A DNA stretch of 18,857 bases from Methanocorpusculum sp. (GCA_029987235.1 DALTWF010000030.1:1-18857); one strand, 5' to 3'; positions 1 to 8,122 are shown, counted from the first letter of the stretch. Numbers and translations are program-made. The notes: generated from the letters alone by a model not told the origin.

Positions 1-57
1 GGTCTGCTGTTTCTGGTGTTCGGCGGGTTGTTTGGGTGAGGGGGTGATTTTTTTTGC
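1..57. repeat. Left flank of IS30 element; poly-T repeat copy
   Basis: I see no gene in this edge segment. It ends in GTGATTTTTTTTG (44-56), preceded by a G-rich run (TTCGGCGGG, then GTGAGGGGG). The same arrangement, G-rich DNA then GGTGA then a T-run, occurs on the minus strand just right of the IS30 element (1174-1213) and after the addA-like gene (7201-7320). I read it as one copy of a dispersed intergenic repeat. The T-run could also serve as an archaeal terminator for a plus-strand gene left of the window. Confidence 0.45.
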
Positions 58-83
58 GCTTGAATTTTCAAATCAAGTGCAAC
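58..83 (+). repeat. IS30 left terminal inverted repeat
   Basis: These 26 bases are the exact reverse complement of 1146-1171, and the match breaks at the next base inward. They mark the left end of the insertion sequence. Confidence 0.88.
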
Positions 84-170
84 CATCCTCAACTCTCAGT
101 TCCCTTTGATAGAATGGCTATTCTGTCATACTGTGATATATTCTAGGACAACAAATACACAGGTGATGCT

Positions 171-1161
171 ATGTCTCATTATACTCAACTAAGTATTCTG
201 GAACGAGAATCTATCATGAATGGTCTTGACCAAGGCAAGAGTATTAAACAAATAGCAAATGAACTGCAACGTGATAAAATCACAATATCACGTGAAATAC
301 GTAGGAACTCAGTAAACGGAGTTTATTCTGCAAGTTTAGCCCAACTGAGTTATCACTTGCGCAGACAAAATTCTCACCCGGTAAAGAAGTTTACTATTAG
401 TGATCTTTATTCTCTGGTGAAAGATAAATATCTCAATCATCATTGGTCTCCCGAACAAATATCTCATAGATTGAAATTGGAAAATTATCCTCATTCAATA
501 AGTACCTCTACCATTTATCGTGGAATCTATGCCGGCTTATTTGATGCAGCAGATAAAAAACCAGGTCAGAAAGGATCTAAAAGATTTCTAAGACATAAAG
601 GGAAACCAAGACACAAGAAAGGATCTGTAGAAAGACGTGGAAAAATACCAATCAGTCATGAATTGAACGAACGTCCGGTTGAAGCTGAACTACGTTCACG
701 GCTGGGGGATTGGGAAGCTGATACAGTACTTGGAAAGATAGGTAAGGCATGTCTGGTCACTCTTGTTGATATGAAAAGCAGATATCTTCTGTGCTGCAAG
801 ATAGAGAAACAGACAGCAGCTTGTGTAAATGCTGCAATTATCAATCTTCTGAAAAATCAACCATTATGTACAATTACTCCGGATAGAGGGAGAGAATTTG
901 CCTATCATAAAGAACTGACCGAGGCTCTTAATGGACTACAATTTTATTTCCCTCCGCCGCATCAGCCATGGAAAAGAGGAACAAATGAAAATACAAACGG
1001 GTTATTAAGGGAGTATTTTCCAAAACCCAAATGATATAACGTGTATTACAGACGATTATATACAAGCCAAAGTGGACGAACTAAATCATCGTCCTAGAAA
1101 ATGTCTCGACTATAAGACGCCATTCGAAATATATTATTCAAAGGTGTTGCACTTGATTTGA
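171..1161 (+). pseudogene. IS30-family transposase, frameshifted
   Basis: DDE transposase of the IS30 family. The first frame (171-1034) gives 287 residues: an N-terminal helix-turn-helix (about 1-45, with SIKQIANELQRDKITISREI), then an RNase H-fold catalytic core. Likely catalytic residues are D184 (GDWEADTV), D238 (TPDRGREFAYH) and E273 (GTNENTNGLLREYFPK). The frame stops at TGA 1032-1034, exactly where IS30 proteins continue. From 1030 the next frame resumes the family C-terminus (NDITCITDDY, then LNHRPRKCLDYKTPFEIYYS) and ends at 1159-1161. Dropping one base in the A/C-rich stretch around 1021-1031 restores a protein of about 329 residues, a normal length. The ribosome site AGGTGAT (161-167) supports the ATG at 171. 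It could be a decay mutation, a sequencing error, or less likely a programmed frameshift. Confidence 0.85.
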
Positions 1162-1171
1162 AAATTCAAGC
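1146..1171 (-). repeat. IS30 right terminal inverted repeat
   Basis: This is the exact inverted copy of 58-83. It contains the TGA (1159-1161) that would end the frame-corrected transposase. Confidence 0.88.
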
Positions 1172-1227
1172 CACAAAAAAAGTCACTGACCTTACACCAC
1201 CCGCAAAACCCTCAACCTATAAATCCC
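1172..1227. other. Gap between IS30 and addB-like gene, with repeat copy
   Basis: On the minus strand this segment carries GTGACTTTTTTTG (1186-1174), preceded by a G-rich TTTTGCGGGTGGTG stretch. This matches the repeat after the addA-like gene. The segment also holds the likely promoter of the addBA-like operon. Confidence 0.4.
1216..1224 (+). promoter_or_regulatory. Candidate TATA box for the addBA-like operon
   Basis: CCTATAAAT lies 45 bases inside the right flank of the IS30 element. Archaeal transcription starts about 25 bases downstream of a TATA box, so the start would fall near 1246. That is past the first ATG (1228) and just before the second in-frame ATG (1249). This favours a near-leaderless message starting at 1249. 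Confidence 0.4.
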
Positions 1228-4101
1228 ATGACATACAACTATTCACTAATGATCGCACCAAAACTGCCACATGCAGAAATACCCCTCGCAGAACCCCTGC
1301 GCCTCTTTACCGAAGGCATCACAAAAGACCCCTTCACCACCTGGCTCATAGTAGAAAACCGCACCGCAAAAGAATATGCAGCCTCCCTCCTCAATACCCC
1401 CCTCCTCGCAGAACACATTACAACCTTAAAAGAACTCGCCGTAACCCTTATCCGCCTTGAAAAACCGGACACCGTCCGCCTGAATAACACCGACGCACTC
1501 CTCCTCTTTACCAAAGCAGTGGCACTGCATATACAGGAACTGACCAAAAATACCAACCCCCTCCCCCTCGAATTCATCAGCAACCTTCTTGGTCTTTATA
1601 ACTTCTCCATTGAAAACGAACTCACCCTCGCACCCGGCGAAACAGAAACACAAAAAACCCAGAAACACCGCGCACTTGCCAGAATATTTGCCGAATACGA
1701 AACCCTCTGCAGAAAATTAAACGCACTCGACCCCGTAAACTGCATGAAAGAAGCCCTTTGCATCCTGCAGGACAAAACAGCATACCCGACCCTCCCCCTG
1801 ACCCGCGTAATTACCGTAAACACCGCACCCCAGAACACCCTCTCGATAAAATTCCTCGACGCCGTAAAAGAACGGACAGGCAGCGGCTGCACATCCTTTA
1901 ACGACGCCGCCCCCTCAGAAACAGACACAAAACCCGCCGCAGAATTTGAACGACCAACCACCCTGGGCGAAGATGCAGTCCGGGCCTATGCAACAGACGA
2001 AACAGAACTCCGCAGCATCCTTGACGAATGCTGCACCCTCCTTGAAAAAGGAGCAAAACCACAAGACCTCCTCATTCTGACGCCCGACATAACCCGCACC
2101 GTAAACCTGCTCGAATCCCTTATCCGGGAATTCTATTACAAAGATGAAGAAGGCAGACTTCGCCCCCTGCAGTATATCACCGACTCAAAAGACGAAGGAA
2201 AACCCGCTGCCGCCTTCCCCCTGATACAGTCCGCAGTAAGCGCATATCAGGCGGCAGGAACAGGATTTCGCTTAACCGACCTTGAGCAGATATCAGCATC
2301 CCCCCACTTCACCACCCGCCCGAAAAATATCCCCACACCCGGAATGCTTGCAAAAATCTCCCTTGCGACCGGTGTCGTATCAGGCAGAACCAACTGGACC
2401 GACGCACGCAAACGCCTGAAAGCAAAGAACCTTGACGAAACATACTGTGCAGACGGGCTGATATCACTGATTGAGTGGCTGGAAAAAGCCCAGGGCGGAA
2501 AGACATTTTCCACCCGGGCACAGACCTTCCTTGACTTTCTTGAAAAATCCGGCTGGACAGAAGCAGAAGTATCATCTGCCGAAGAACAGAACGCACGAAA
2601 AAATCTTACCGGCTACCTGAACCGACTGATAGTTTCCCCCGCCGGATTCATTGACTGCACCCCGTTTGAATTCAATACACACCTGACACGCTTTTTGAAA
2701 GGAAAACGCATATCATACGAAAAAGATCCGGCAGAATGCATCCGCATAGCCAAAATCCGTGTGAGCGCCGGACTGAAAGCAGATTACGTGTTTATATCAG
2801 GACTCACCGCAGACAGCATCCCCTCAATAACCCTTGCCCGCCCGCCGTTTACCCGGGCGGAAACCGAAGATCTGATTCCCGGACTCGAAGAAAAACGCCT
2901 CGGTCCGGAAATCCAGAACTTTGCAGGAGCACTTCTCTGTGCGAAAAAACAGCTTGTCCTCTCCTATGCAAAAGTCCGCGGCACGAAAAACACCACCCCT
3001 TCCTCATTCATGACCGCACTGGGTGAACCAAAATCCGTATCACCGGTTGTGACACACTCCGTCCGCATAAATGCAAAAACCGCCGGAAAAGCGCTTGCAT
3101 CAGATGAGTCCGCAGAAAATCTTGCGGGACTCGGTGACAAAACCTCGATTGTCGAACGGATGAATCATGAGCGCAAAAGAGAATATGAGGAGACCCGTGG
3201 AGCTGATTTTGCAGATACAAAGGCACAGTCCTGCTTTGCTGCGGCATATGATGAAAAGTATGCATTTTCCCCGACGAACTTCGAGACATATCTCGGATGT
3301 CCGTTTCAGTGGTATCTGAAAAAACATCTGCGCCTCACACCGCCGTCTGACATATCCTCGGAAACCCTCAACGGCGGAAACGCCCTTCATAAAGCCCTTG
3401 AATTATTCTTCAGCCGTCATTTTGACCTGATTGAAGAAGGAAAGAGATCAGAGGCGCTGGAAAAACTGAAAGAACTTTGTGAAAAGACCTTTTCAGAGCA
3501 GATAAACAACTCTCCCTCATGGGAGGCAAAACGATGCTGGTACACGGGCGAGCGAGGACTGCCAAGCATATTCAACGACTTTATTGATGATGAAATTGAT
3601 GATGCGGGCGCAGGATGGGAAACTGATGAAACCATGGTCGAGCAGGAAATAAAGACAACGCTTGAGCATAACGGCGAAAAAATGAACCTGTACGGATTTG
3701 CCGACCGGATTAAGACAAACGGGATGATGATAAAAATCGTGGATTACAAGACAGGGTCTTCCCAGACACTTTCAGAAAAGGTAGCCAAAGGAAAATTAGT
3801 CCAGATTCCGCTCTACACAAAAGCCTTGTGCGATATAACCGGAAAAATGCCGGACAAAGGATATTATCAGATAATGAAAACAAAGGAATGCAGCAGAATT
3901 TCTGTATTTATCAAAAAAGAAGGGAGAAAAACAATAGAACTTAATCCGGATGATGTCATTGAATCAGTGCTGGACCTCTGCTTTGCACTGCGCAGGGAAA
4001 TGCAGAACGGAAACTGCCGCATCAGTGATCCGGAATGCAAAGACAGTTACTGTCCGTTTGCACGGATATGCAGGGTAAACGTGGAAAGGAGTGATTTCTG
4101 A
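1228..4101 (+). CDS. addB-like: AddB/RexB-like PD-(D/E)XK nuclease, pseudo-helicase
   Basis: Large subunit of an AddAB-type helicase-nuclease for double-strand end resection, inferred from its domains and its partner gene. The first two thirds resemble an SF1 helicase fold (KADYVFISGLTADSIPS near 515-535), but no Walker A P-loop is present. The C-terminal third is a RecB-type nuclease: GNALHKA with H721, GFADRI with D826, VDYKTG with D839 and K841, and QIPLY. Four cysteines fit the AddB iron-sulfur staple: C691 (YLGCPFQW), then C937, C942 and C948. Length is 957 residues from the first ATG, a little short for AddB. The TATA position suggests starting at residue 8 (ATG 1249). The stop overlaps the next ATG by one base, indicating translational coupling. 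The 5' half is strikingly rich in CCC and CTC codons compared with the 3' half. AddB-type identity is likely; strict orthology is less certain. Confidence 0.8.
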   Translation: MTYNYSLMIAPKLPHAEIPLAEPLRLFTEGITKDPFTTWLIVENRTAKEYAASLLNTPLLAEHITTLKELAVTLIRLEKPDTVRLNNTDALLLFTKAVALHIQELTKNTNPLPLEFISNLLGLYNFSIENELTLAPGETETQKTQKHRALARIFAEYETLCRKLNALDPVNCMKEALCILQDKTAYPTLPLTRVITVNTAPQNTLSIKFLDAVKERTGSGCTSFNDAAPSETDTKPAAEFERPTTLGEDAVRAYATDETELRSILDECCTLLEKGAKPQDLLILTPDITRTVNLLESLIREFYYKDEEGRLRPLQYITDSKDEGKPAAAFPLIQSAVSAYQAAGTGFRLTDLEQISASPHFTTRPKNIPTPGMLAKISLATGVVSGRTNWTDARKRLKAKNLDETYCADGLISLIEWLEKAQGGKTFSTRAQTFLDFLEKSGWTEAEVSSAEEQNARKNLTGYLNRLIVSPAGFIDCTPFEFNTHLTRFLKGKRISYEKDPAECIRIAKIRVSAGLKADYVFISGLTADSIPSITLARPPFTRAETEDLIPGLEEKRLGPEIQNFAGALLCAKKQLVLSYAKVRGTKNTTPSSFMTALGEPKSVSPVVTHSVRINAKTAGKALASDESAENLAGLGDKTSIVERMNHERKREYEETRGADFADTKAQSCFAAAYDEKYAFSPTNFETYLGCPFQWYLKKHLRLTPPSDISSETLNGGNALHKALELFFSRHFDLIEEGKRSEALEKLKELCEKTFSEQINNSPSWEAKRCWYTGERGLPSIFNDFIDDEIDDAGAGWETDETMVEQEIKTTLEHNGEKMNLYGFADRIKTNGMMIKIVDYKTGSSQTLSEKVAKGKLVQIPLYTKALCDITGKMPDKGYYQIMKTKECSRISVFIKKEGRKTIELNPDDVIESVLDLCFALRREMQNGNCRISDPECKDSYCPFARICRVNVERSDF
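4085..4095 (+). promoter_or_regulatory. Ribosome binding site of addA-like gene
   Basis: AAAGGAGTGAT lies inside the end of the upstream coding region, a few bases before ATG 4101. It matches the anti-Shine-Dalgarno end of archaeal 16S rRNA closely and fixes the start of the second gene in a coupled, 1-base overlap. Confidence 0.65.
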
Positions 4102-7100
4102 TGACACCCGTTCCGACCAACCAGCAAAAAGAAGCAATTGACGTAACTCACAATGTCTGCGTAAAAGCAAGCGCAGGCACCGGAAAAACCTTTATTTTAA
4201 AGGAACGCTACCTCCGTCACCTGAAGGAAAACCGCATCAGCCCGGAAAAAATACTCTGTCTGACCTTCACCGACAAAGCAGCGGCTGAGATGCGGGACAG
4301 AATCGAAAAAGAACTCCGCAAACAGGCGGCAGAAACACATGACACGGATTTTGAAAAGGCACTTGAAAAAATCCACCGCTGCTCCATAAGCACCTTCCAC
4401 GGATTCTGCTCGCAGATACTCTCTGAATTCCCGCTTGAAGCAGGAATTCCGGTCGGATGGAGGGTAATGGATGATCTTGACCGGCAGAATCTTGTTTCAG
4501 ACACCATCGATGACCTCCTTCAGACACCGGATGCCAAACTTCGCGAAACCGTTGTTTTCTGCTGTATTCATCTCCCTATGCTCAAAAAAGCGGTCGAAAA
4601 ACTGCTTGACTTGTGGAAAGATGAAGAATGCCGCAGCTGGTTTGACCTGCTCAGGACAAATCAGGCGGCAGTCTTTCAGAAATGGGAAGGGGATGCAAAA
4701 TCAGCCTTTGAAGAGACCGTGCACGCATATGCAGGAAATGAAGGAATCAAAAGACTGCTTTGCGCTTTTTCAGAAAATTTAGACCTGACGGAAAAACAGG
4801 ACAGAATCTACAAAGCACTGCTTACCTTAACAAATGCTGAAACCCCGGTTGAACAGAAACGGACTGCTCTTGAATCGCTGAAAGGCATCACCATCAGATA
4901 CCCGGGTGCGGTGAAAAATAACGATGAGGTAAAAAAGGCATATTCAGGTCTGAAAGATGATTTGAATGAGGCATTGCATAATTATGACCTCATCTGCCGG
5001 CCGGAGGCAAAAGAATTCATGCGGCATGTCCTGCTTGCTCTTTCCGACATTGTTATGGAAGCAGACAGGCGTATCTGCGACAAAAAGACCGCAAACGGAT
5101 TTTTAAGTTACGACGACCTGATTGAAAAAACCAGAATTCTGATGAGCAATCCCGCAGTTTTAAACACGCTGCGCAGGCGTTATCCGTTTATTCTCGTTGA
5201 TGAAGTCCAGGATAACGACCCGGCACTGACAGAAATCATCAAAGCCCTTTCCGGCAGCCCGGACAAAAACCACCGCCTGTTTATTGTCGGCGACATAAAA
5301 CAGTCAATTTACGGATTCAAAGGAGCACGTCCGGATGAAATCAGCGAATTTGCAAAGGAATTCGAAAAAGACATCTCTCTTTCGATGAACTACAGAACCG
5401 TAGAGCCGGTCCAGAAGATTATCAATCAGGTATTTACCCCCCTCTTTAAAGATTCGGACAAAATTACCTATACTGATGTTGACGCATTCCGCAAGGAAAC
5501 GTTTGGAACGGTAACTCTTCTTGAAAATAAGATTGACAAGGAAAACAGTAAGGAAAACCACGAATCCGAGGCATTGAAAATCGCCGCATGGATTAAGGAA
5601 ACCATGAATGATGAATCCTTCTTTGTCTCAACCGGAATAAAGCCGGAAGAGGGCGAAACCGACCTCTCAAAGTACCAGAGACGTCCTGCGTACAAAGACT
5701 ATGCCATCCTGGTCCAGAGAAGAAAACACAACGATGCCCTGCGCCGTGCGCTGAGAGCATATCATATTCCTTTCACCGAATTCAAAGGCCAGAGTTTTTA
5801 TCAGGAACAGGAAATCTATGACATCATGCATGTGCTTAAGGCATGTGTCTTTGACGATGATGACATAGCTTTATACGGAGCTCTTGTTTCGCCGTATTTC
5901 GGGGTAAGCGATGAAGCACTCTGCATTGCGGGCTCGAAAAACACAAAGATACCGTTAAGAAAACGCCTTGAGGCATCTGACAATCCTGAAATCAGAACTG
6001 CATTAGACCTCCTGCACGAATTTGAAACGGACGCAGTAACGCTTCCGTTGTATGCCGTCATCGAAAAAATCCTCGAAAAAACCGGCATACTGAGTATCTA
6101 CGCCGGTCTTGAAAACGGAAGCGACCGTATTGCAAACCTGGAAAAACTCGCTGCCATGGCAAAGGAGAAAAACCTTGCAGCCGGACAGACAATCTTTGAA
6201 TTCATCAAAACAGTAGACACCTGCATTGAGGAAGACATTAAAGAAGAGGAAAACGGAGCAGAAGAAGACGCAGAAGACCGCGTAAAAATCATGACCATTC
6301 ATGCCTCCAAAGGCCTGGAATTTCCGGTGGTAATTCTTGCCTTTGCCGGCGAAAGATACAATGCAGGCGGTCACAGCGGCGTGATGTTTATGAAAGAATA
6401 CGGCGCGGTCTGCACTTCCCTTACGCTTCCTGGAGGAGAGGACAAACTGTTTGCCGCACAGACAAAACTGATTAAAAAATGCGTCCGCGACCGCGAACTT
6501 GAAGAAAAACAGCGCCTGTTCTACGTTGCTCTCACCCGGGCAAAAGACCACCTGGCGGTTTCTGCATCCTGTAAAGAAAATCCGGCCGACACTTCATTTA
6601 TGAACTGGTTCAAACCGGCGGTATCATCAGTTGTAAAATGCGACACAGACAGTTTATGCGAACCGCAGACCGCGGATTTTGAAGAATACAAAGCACCCGA
6701 CTGGTGGCAATCCGTTCCGGTTCCGTTCGTATCCTGCAAACCGCAGGATGCAGCGCGCAAAGAACCGGCCATTGACCGGCGCTATCTGTTAGAAGGCTCC
6801 TGTGTGCATGAAATTTTTGAAGGGGCAGACCCGAAACAGACATGCCTGAAGTACGGCATGCCGGAAAAGGCGGCTGAATTCAAGGAAAAATATGACAGAT
6901 TCCGCAAATCAGAACTTATGCGTGATGCAGCGGCCGAATGGCACGAACTCCCTCTGCGCGATGCGGAAGGAAAGCGCAAAGTGGTTGACCTGCTGCTGAA
7001 AAAAGCAGACGGAAGCTACCTGATTGTGGATTTCAAGAGCGGAACAAAGAAGGCAAAATCAAAAGAACTCATTGAGGAATACAAAAAACAGCTGACCTGC

Positions 7101-7202
7101 TATGCTGAAACATTGTGCGCCGTCCTTGGACGGGACAAAATCCCTGCAGTGCTTTATTTCATCGGCGATGAAGAAATTCTGCCGGTTGCTGAAATAAAAT
7201 AG
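4101..7202 (+). CDS. addA-like: AddA-like UvrD-family helicase-nuclease
   Basis: ATP-dependent SF1A DNA helicase fused to a RecB-family nuclease, 1033 residues, the active motor of an AddAB-type complex. Helicase motifs appear in order: Q motif NQQKEAI (7-13), Walker A ASAGTGKT (23-30), LTFTDKAAAEM (Ia), LVDEVQD (II, D367-E368), IVGDIKQSIYGFKGA (III), MNYRT (IV), MTIHASKGLEFPVVIL (V) and FYVALTRAKDHL (VI). The nuclease follows: GSCVHEIFEGA, D963 (VVDLLL), D977 and K979 (VDFKSG), then QLTCYAE. Both active sites look intact. It overlaps the addB-like gene by one base and shares its promoter. No T-run follows the stop on the plus strand; instead an A-rich tandem repeat begins at the stop codon. 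AddA versus another UvrD/RecB-type protein is settled mainly by the linked addB-like gene. Confidence 0.9.
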   Translation: MTPVPTNQQKEAIDVTHNVCVKASAGTGKTFILKERYLRHLKENRISPEKILCLTFTDKAAAEMRDRIEKELRKQAAETHDTDFEKALEKIHRCSISTFHGFCSQILSEFPLEAGIPVGWRVMDDLDRQNLVSDTIDDLLQTPDAKLRETVVFCCIHLPMLKKAVEKLLDLWKDEECRSWFDLLRTNQAAVFQKWEGDAKSAFEETVHAYAGNEGIKRLLCAFSENLDLTEKQDRIYKALLTLTNAETPVEQKRTALESLKGITIRYPGAVKNNDEVKKAYSGLKDDLNEALHNYDLICRPEAKEFMRHVLLALSDIVMEADRRICDKKTANGFLSYDDLIEKTRILMSNPAVLNTLRRRYPFILVDEVQDNDPALTEIIKALSGSPDKNHRLFIVGDIKQSIYGFKGARPDEISEFAKEFEKDISLSMNYRTVEPVQKIINQVFTPLFKDSDKITYTDVDAFRKETFGTVTLLENKIDKENSKENHESEALKIAAWIKETMNDESFFVSTGIKPEEGETDLSKYQRRPAYKDYAILVQRRKHNDALRRALRAYHIPFTEFKGQSFYQEQEIYDIMHVLKACVFDDDDIALYGALVSPYFGVSDEALCIAGSKNTKIPLRKRLEASDNPEIRTALDLLHEFETDAVTLPLYAVIEKILEKTGILSIYAGLENGSDRIANLEKLAAMAKEKNLAAGQTIFEFIKTVDTCIEEDIKEEENGAEEDAEDRVKIMTIHASKGLEFPVVILAFAGERYNAGGHSGVMFMKEYGAVCTSLTLPGGEDKLFAAQTKLIKKCVRDRELEEKQRLFYVALTRAKDHLAVSASCKENPADTSFMNWFKPAVSSVVKCDTDSLCEPQTADFEEYKAPDWWQSVPVPFVSCKPQDAARKEPAIDRRYLLEGSCVHEIFEGADPKQTCLKYGMPEKAAEFKEKYDRFRKSELMRDAAAEWHELPLRDAEGKRKVVDLLLKKADGSYLIVDFKSGTKKAKSKELIEEYKKQLTCYAETLCAVLGRDKIPAVLYFIGDEEILPVAEIK

Positions 7203-7320
7203 AAAAAAAACCGCCGGCTGAAATCCGCACAGAAAAAAAGTCACCTCCCCGCATTCGCCGCCGCAAAAAGTCACCCGCTTAATTTCAGCAGCAGAAAAAC
7301 TCACCTCCCCGGATTCACCT
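7201..7320 (-). repeat. Degenerate 60-bp tandem repeat (two units) after addA-like gene
   Basis: Two 60-base units, 7201-7260 and 7261-7320, align without gaps at about 38 of 60 identical positions; a third partial unit begins at 7321. Each unit holds two A-runs followed by (G)TCACC or a related sequence. On the minus strand the strongest shared block reads GGGGAGGTGA then T5-T7. The same core appears at 44-56 (plus) and 1186-1174 (minus). The block resembles a Shine-Dalgarno sequence followed by poly-T, but no convincing gene uses it. Confidence 0.6.
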
Positions 7321-7396
7321 CCGAAACATACCACCTCTCCCTATAGGAAGTCTTAGTAAAGAGACGGCATTGCACATAAACATTTGTATGCAGTAT

Positions 7397-7463
7397 CGGG
7401 TTCAACCCCAAACCCGTTACAATACACAATTCTTTTAAACATAAACAACACTTTTACCCGTTA
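7397..7463. promoter_or_regulatory. Candidate promoter and operator of the HTH protein gene
   Basis: The TATA-like TTTTAAAC (about 7432-7439) is flanked by two copies of ACCCGTTA, at 7412-7419 and 7456-7463. The second lies about where transcription should begin. Upstream, CGGGTT (7397-7402) and AACCCG (7411-7416) form a 6-bp inverted repeat. A repeat on both sides of the TATA box would suit a repressor, possibly the encoded HTH protein itself; that is inference. Confidence 0.35.
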
Positions 7464-7487
7464 ATCACAAACAGGTGAATCCACAAT

Positions 7488-8099
7488 ATGACTCCGAAAA
7501 AGAAACAGAAGGATTTGCTCCAGTTATTCTCCAATCTGACCAAGAAAACGAAGATTGTTGAACCCATGAAGACCCTTCACGGAACATTGCGCGACCAGGA
7601 TGCTGTCGAACGTGAGATAGCATTAATCATGCGTGAGATTCAGGAACGCGGCATCTTCAAAACAAAACTCGAACCAATCCAGCTTGCACGCCTGATTACC
7701 GCCTTTTATGCAGGCAAAAACGACACCGAGATTGCACGCGAATTAGGCGACGACAAACTCTCCAAAACAGTCGCCCGCGCCCGTGTACAGCTGAAACTCT
7801 TCCGCGACATGGATTTTGATTTCCCGTTCGACGAAAAAAAGTTAAACGCACTCCTTGACCAGGACAAGACCTTAAAAGAAATCTCCGAAGAACTCGGTAT
7901 TTCGGCATCAACCCTCCGCGAATACCGCCACGTAATTGAGCAGAGAGATGACACCACGCTTGACCCGTATCTTGAAAGAATCAAAGACGTCATGGAAGAC
8001 CGCGACTTATCTGAAAAAATGGCATCCAAACTTCAGGAAGATACCCTGGGCGAAGCAATCGACTTTGCAGAAGCAGCAGACCCGACCGAACTGAACTGA
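7488..8099 (+). CDS. Double helix-turn-helix archaeal protein (cmi4-like)
   Basis: A soluble 203-residue protein with two HTH-like segments. The first (about 64-105) includes LITAFYAGKNDTEIARELG and SKTVARARVQLKL. The second (about 122-150) includes TLKEISEELGISASTLREYR, typical of sigma-70 region 4 or MerR-type helices. The N-terminus is lysine-rich and the C-terminus acidic. From memory it resembles the archaeal family annotated in haloarchaea as conditioned medium-induced protein 4, whose biochemical role is not established to my knowledge. A DNA-binding regulator is the reasonable guess. The start is supported by AGGTGAA at 7473-7479, and a T8 run follows the stop (8114-8121). Its own promoter separates it from addBA. 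Confidence 0.7.
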   Translation: MTPKKKQKDLLQLFSNLTKKTKIVEPMKTLHGTLRDQDAVEREIALIMREIQERGIFKTKLEPIQLARLITAFYAGKNDTEIARELGDDKLSKTVARARVQLKLFRDMDFDFPFDEKKLNALLDQDKTLKEISEELGISASTLREYRHVIEQRDDTTLDPYLERIKDVMEDRDLSEKMASKLQEDTLGEAIDFAEAADPTELN

Positions 8100-8112
8100 A
8101 ACAAACAAAATA

Positions 8113-8122
8113 CTTTTTTTTC
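8113..8122 (+). terminator. Poly-T terminator after HTH protein gene
   Basis: An uninterrupted run of T lies about 15 bases after the stop at 8099, the usual archaeal intrinsic termination signal. It separates this gene from the UPF0173 gene that follows in the same direction. Confidence 0.5.

Larger units (their letters stand above)
58..1171 (+). mobile_element. IS30-family insertion sequence, about 1.1 kb
   Basis: The element is bounded by perfect 26-bp terminal inverted repeats at 58-83 and 1146-1171; the left end begins GCTTGAATTTTC. It contains one IS30-type transposase reading frame, which is frameshifted near its 3' end. The stop codon of the frame-corrected transposase (1159-1161) lies inside the right inverted repeat, a compact layout seen in many insertion sequences. 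No clear 2-3 bp target duplication is visible: the left flank ends in GC and the right flank begins with CA. The flanks instead form a palindrome (44-56 and 1174-1186, 12 of 13 bases complementary), which fits the known preference of IS30 elements for palindromic targets. Confidence 0.88.

Noticed and set aside
6003..6551. 182-residue minus-strand frame inside the addA-like gene
   Set aside because: It is antisense to conserved helicase motifs V and VI, and its Phe/Cys-rich composition is typical of a shadow frame.
7059..7334. Minus-strand reading frame with a repeated GGE.GEV pattern
   Set aside because: It overlaps the end of the addA-like gene, has low-complexity Phe/Cys-rich content driven by the T-runs of the tandem repeat, and shows no family resemblance. 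I treat it as a by-product of the repeat.
7201..7344. Possible CRISPR array after the addA-like gene
   Set aside because: Units are only about two-thirds identical, run directly into each other with no spacers, and no cas genes are nearby.
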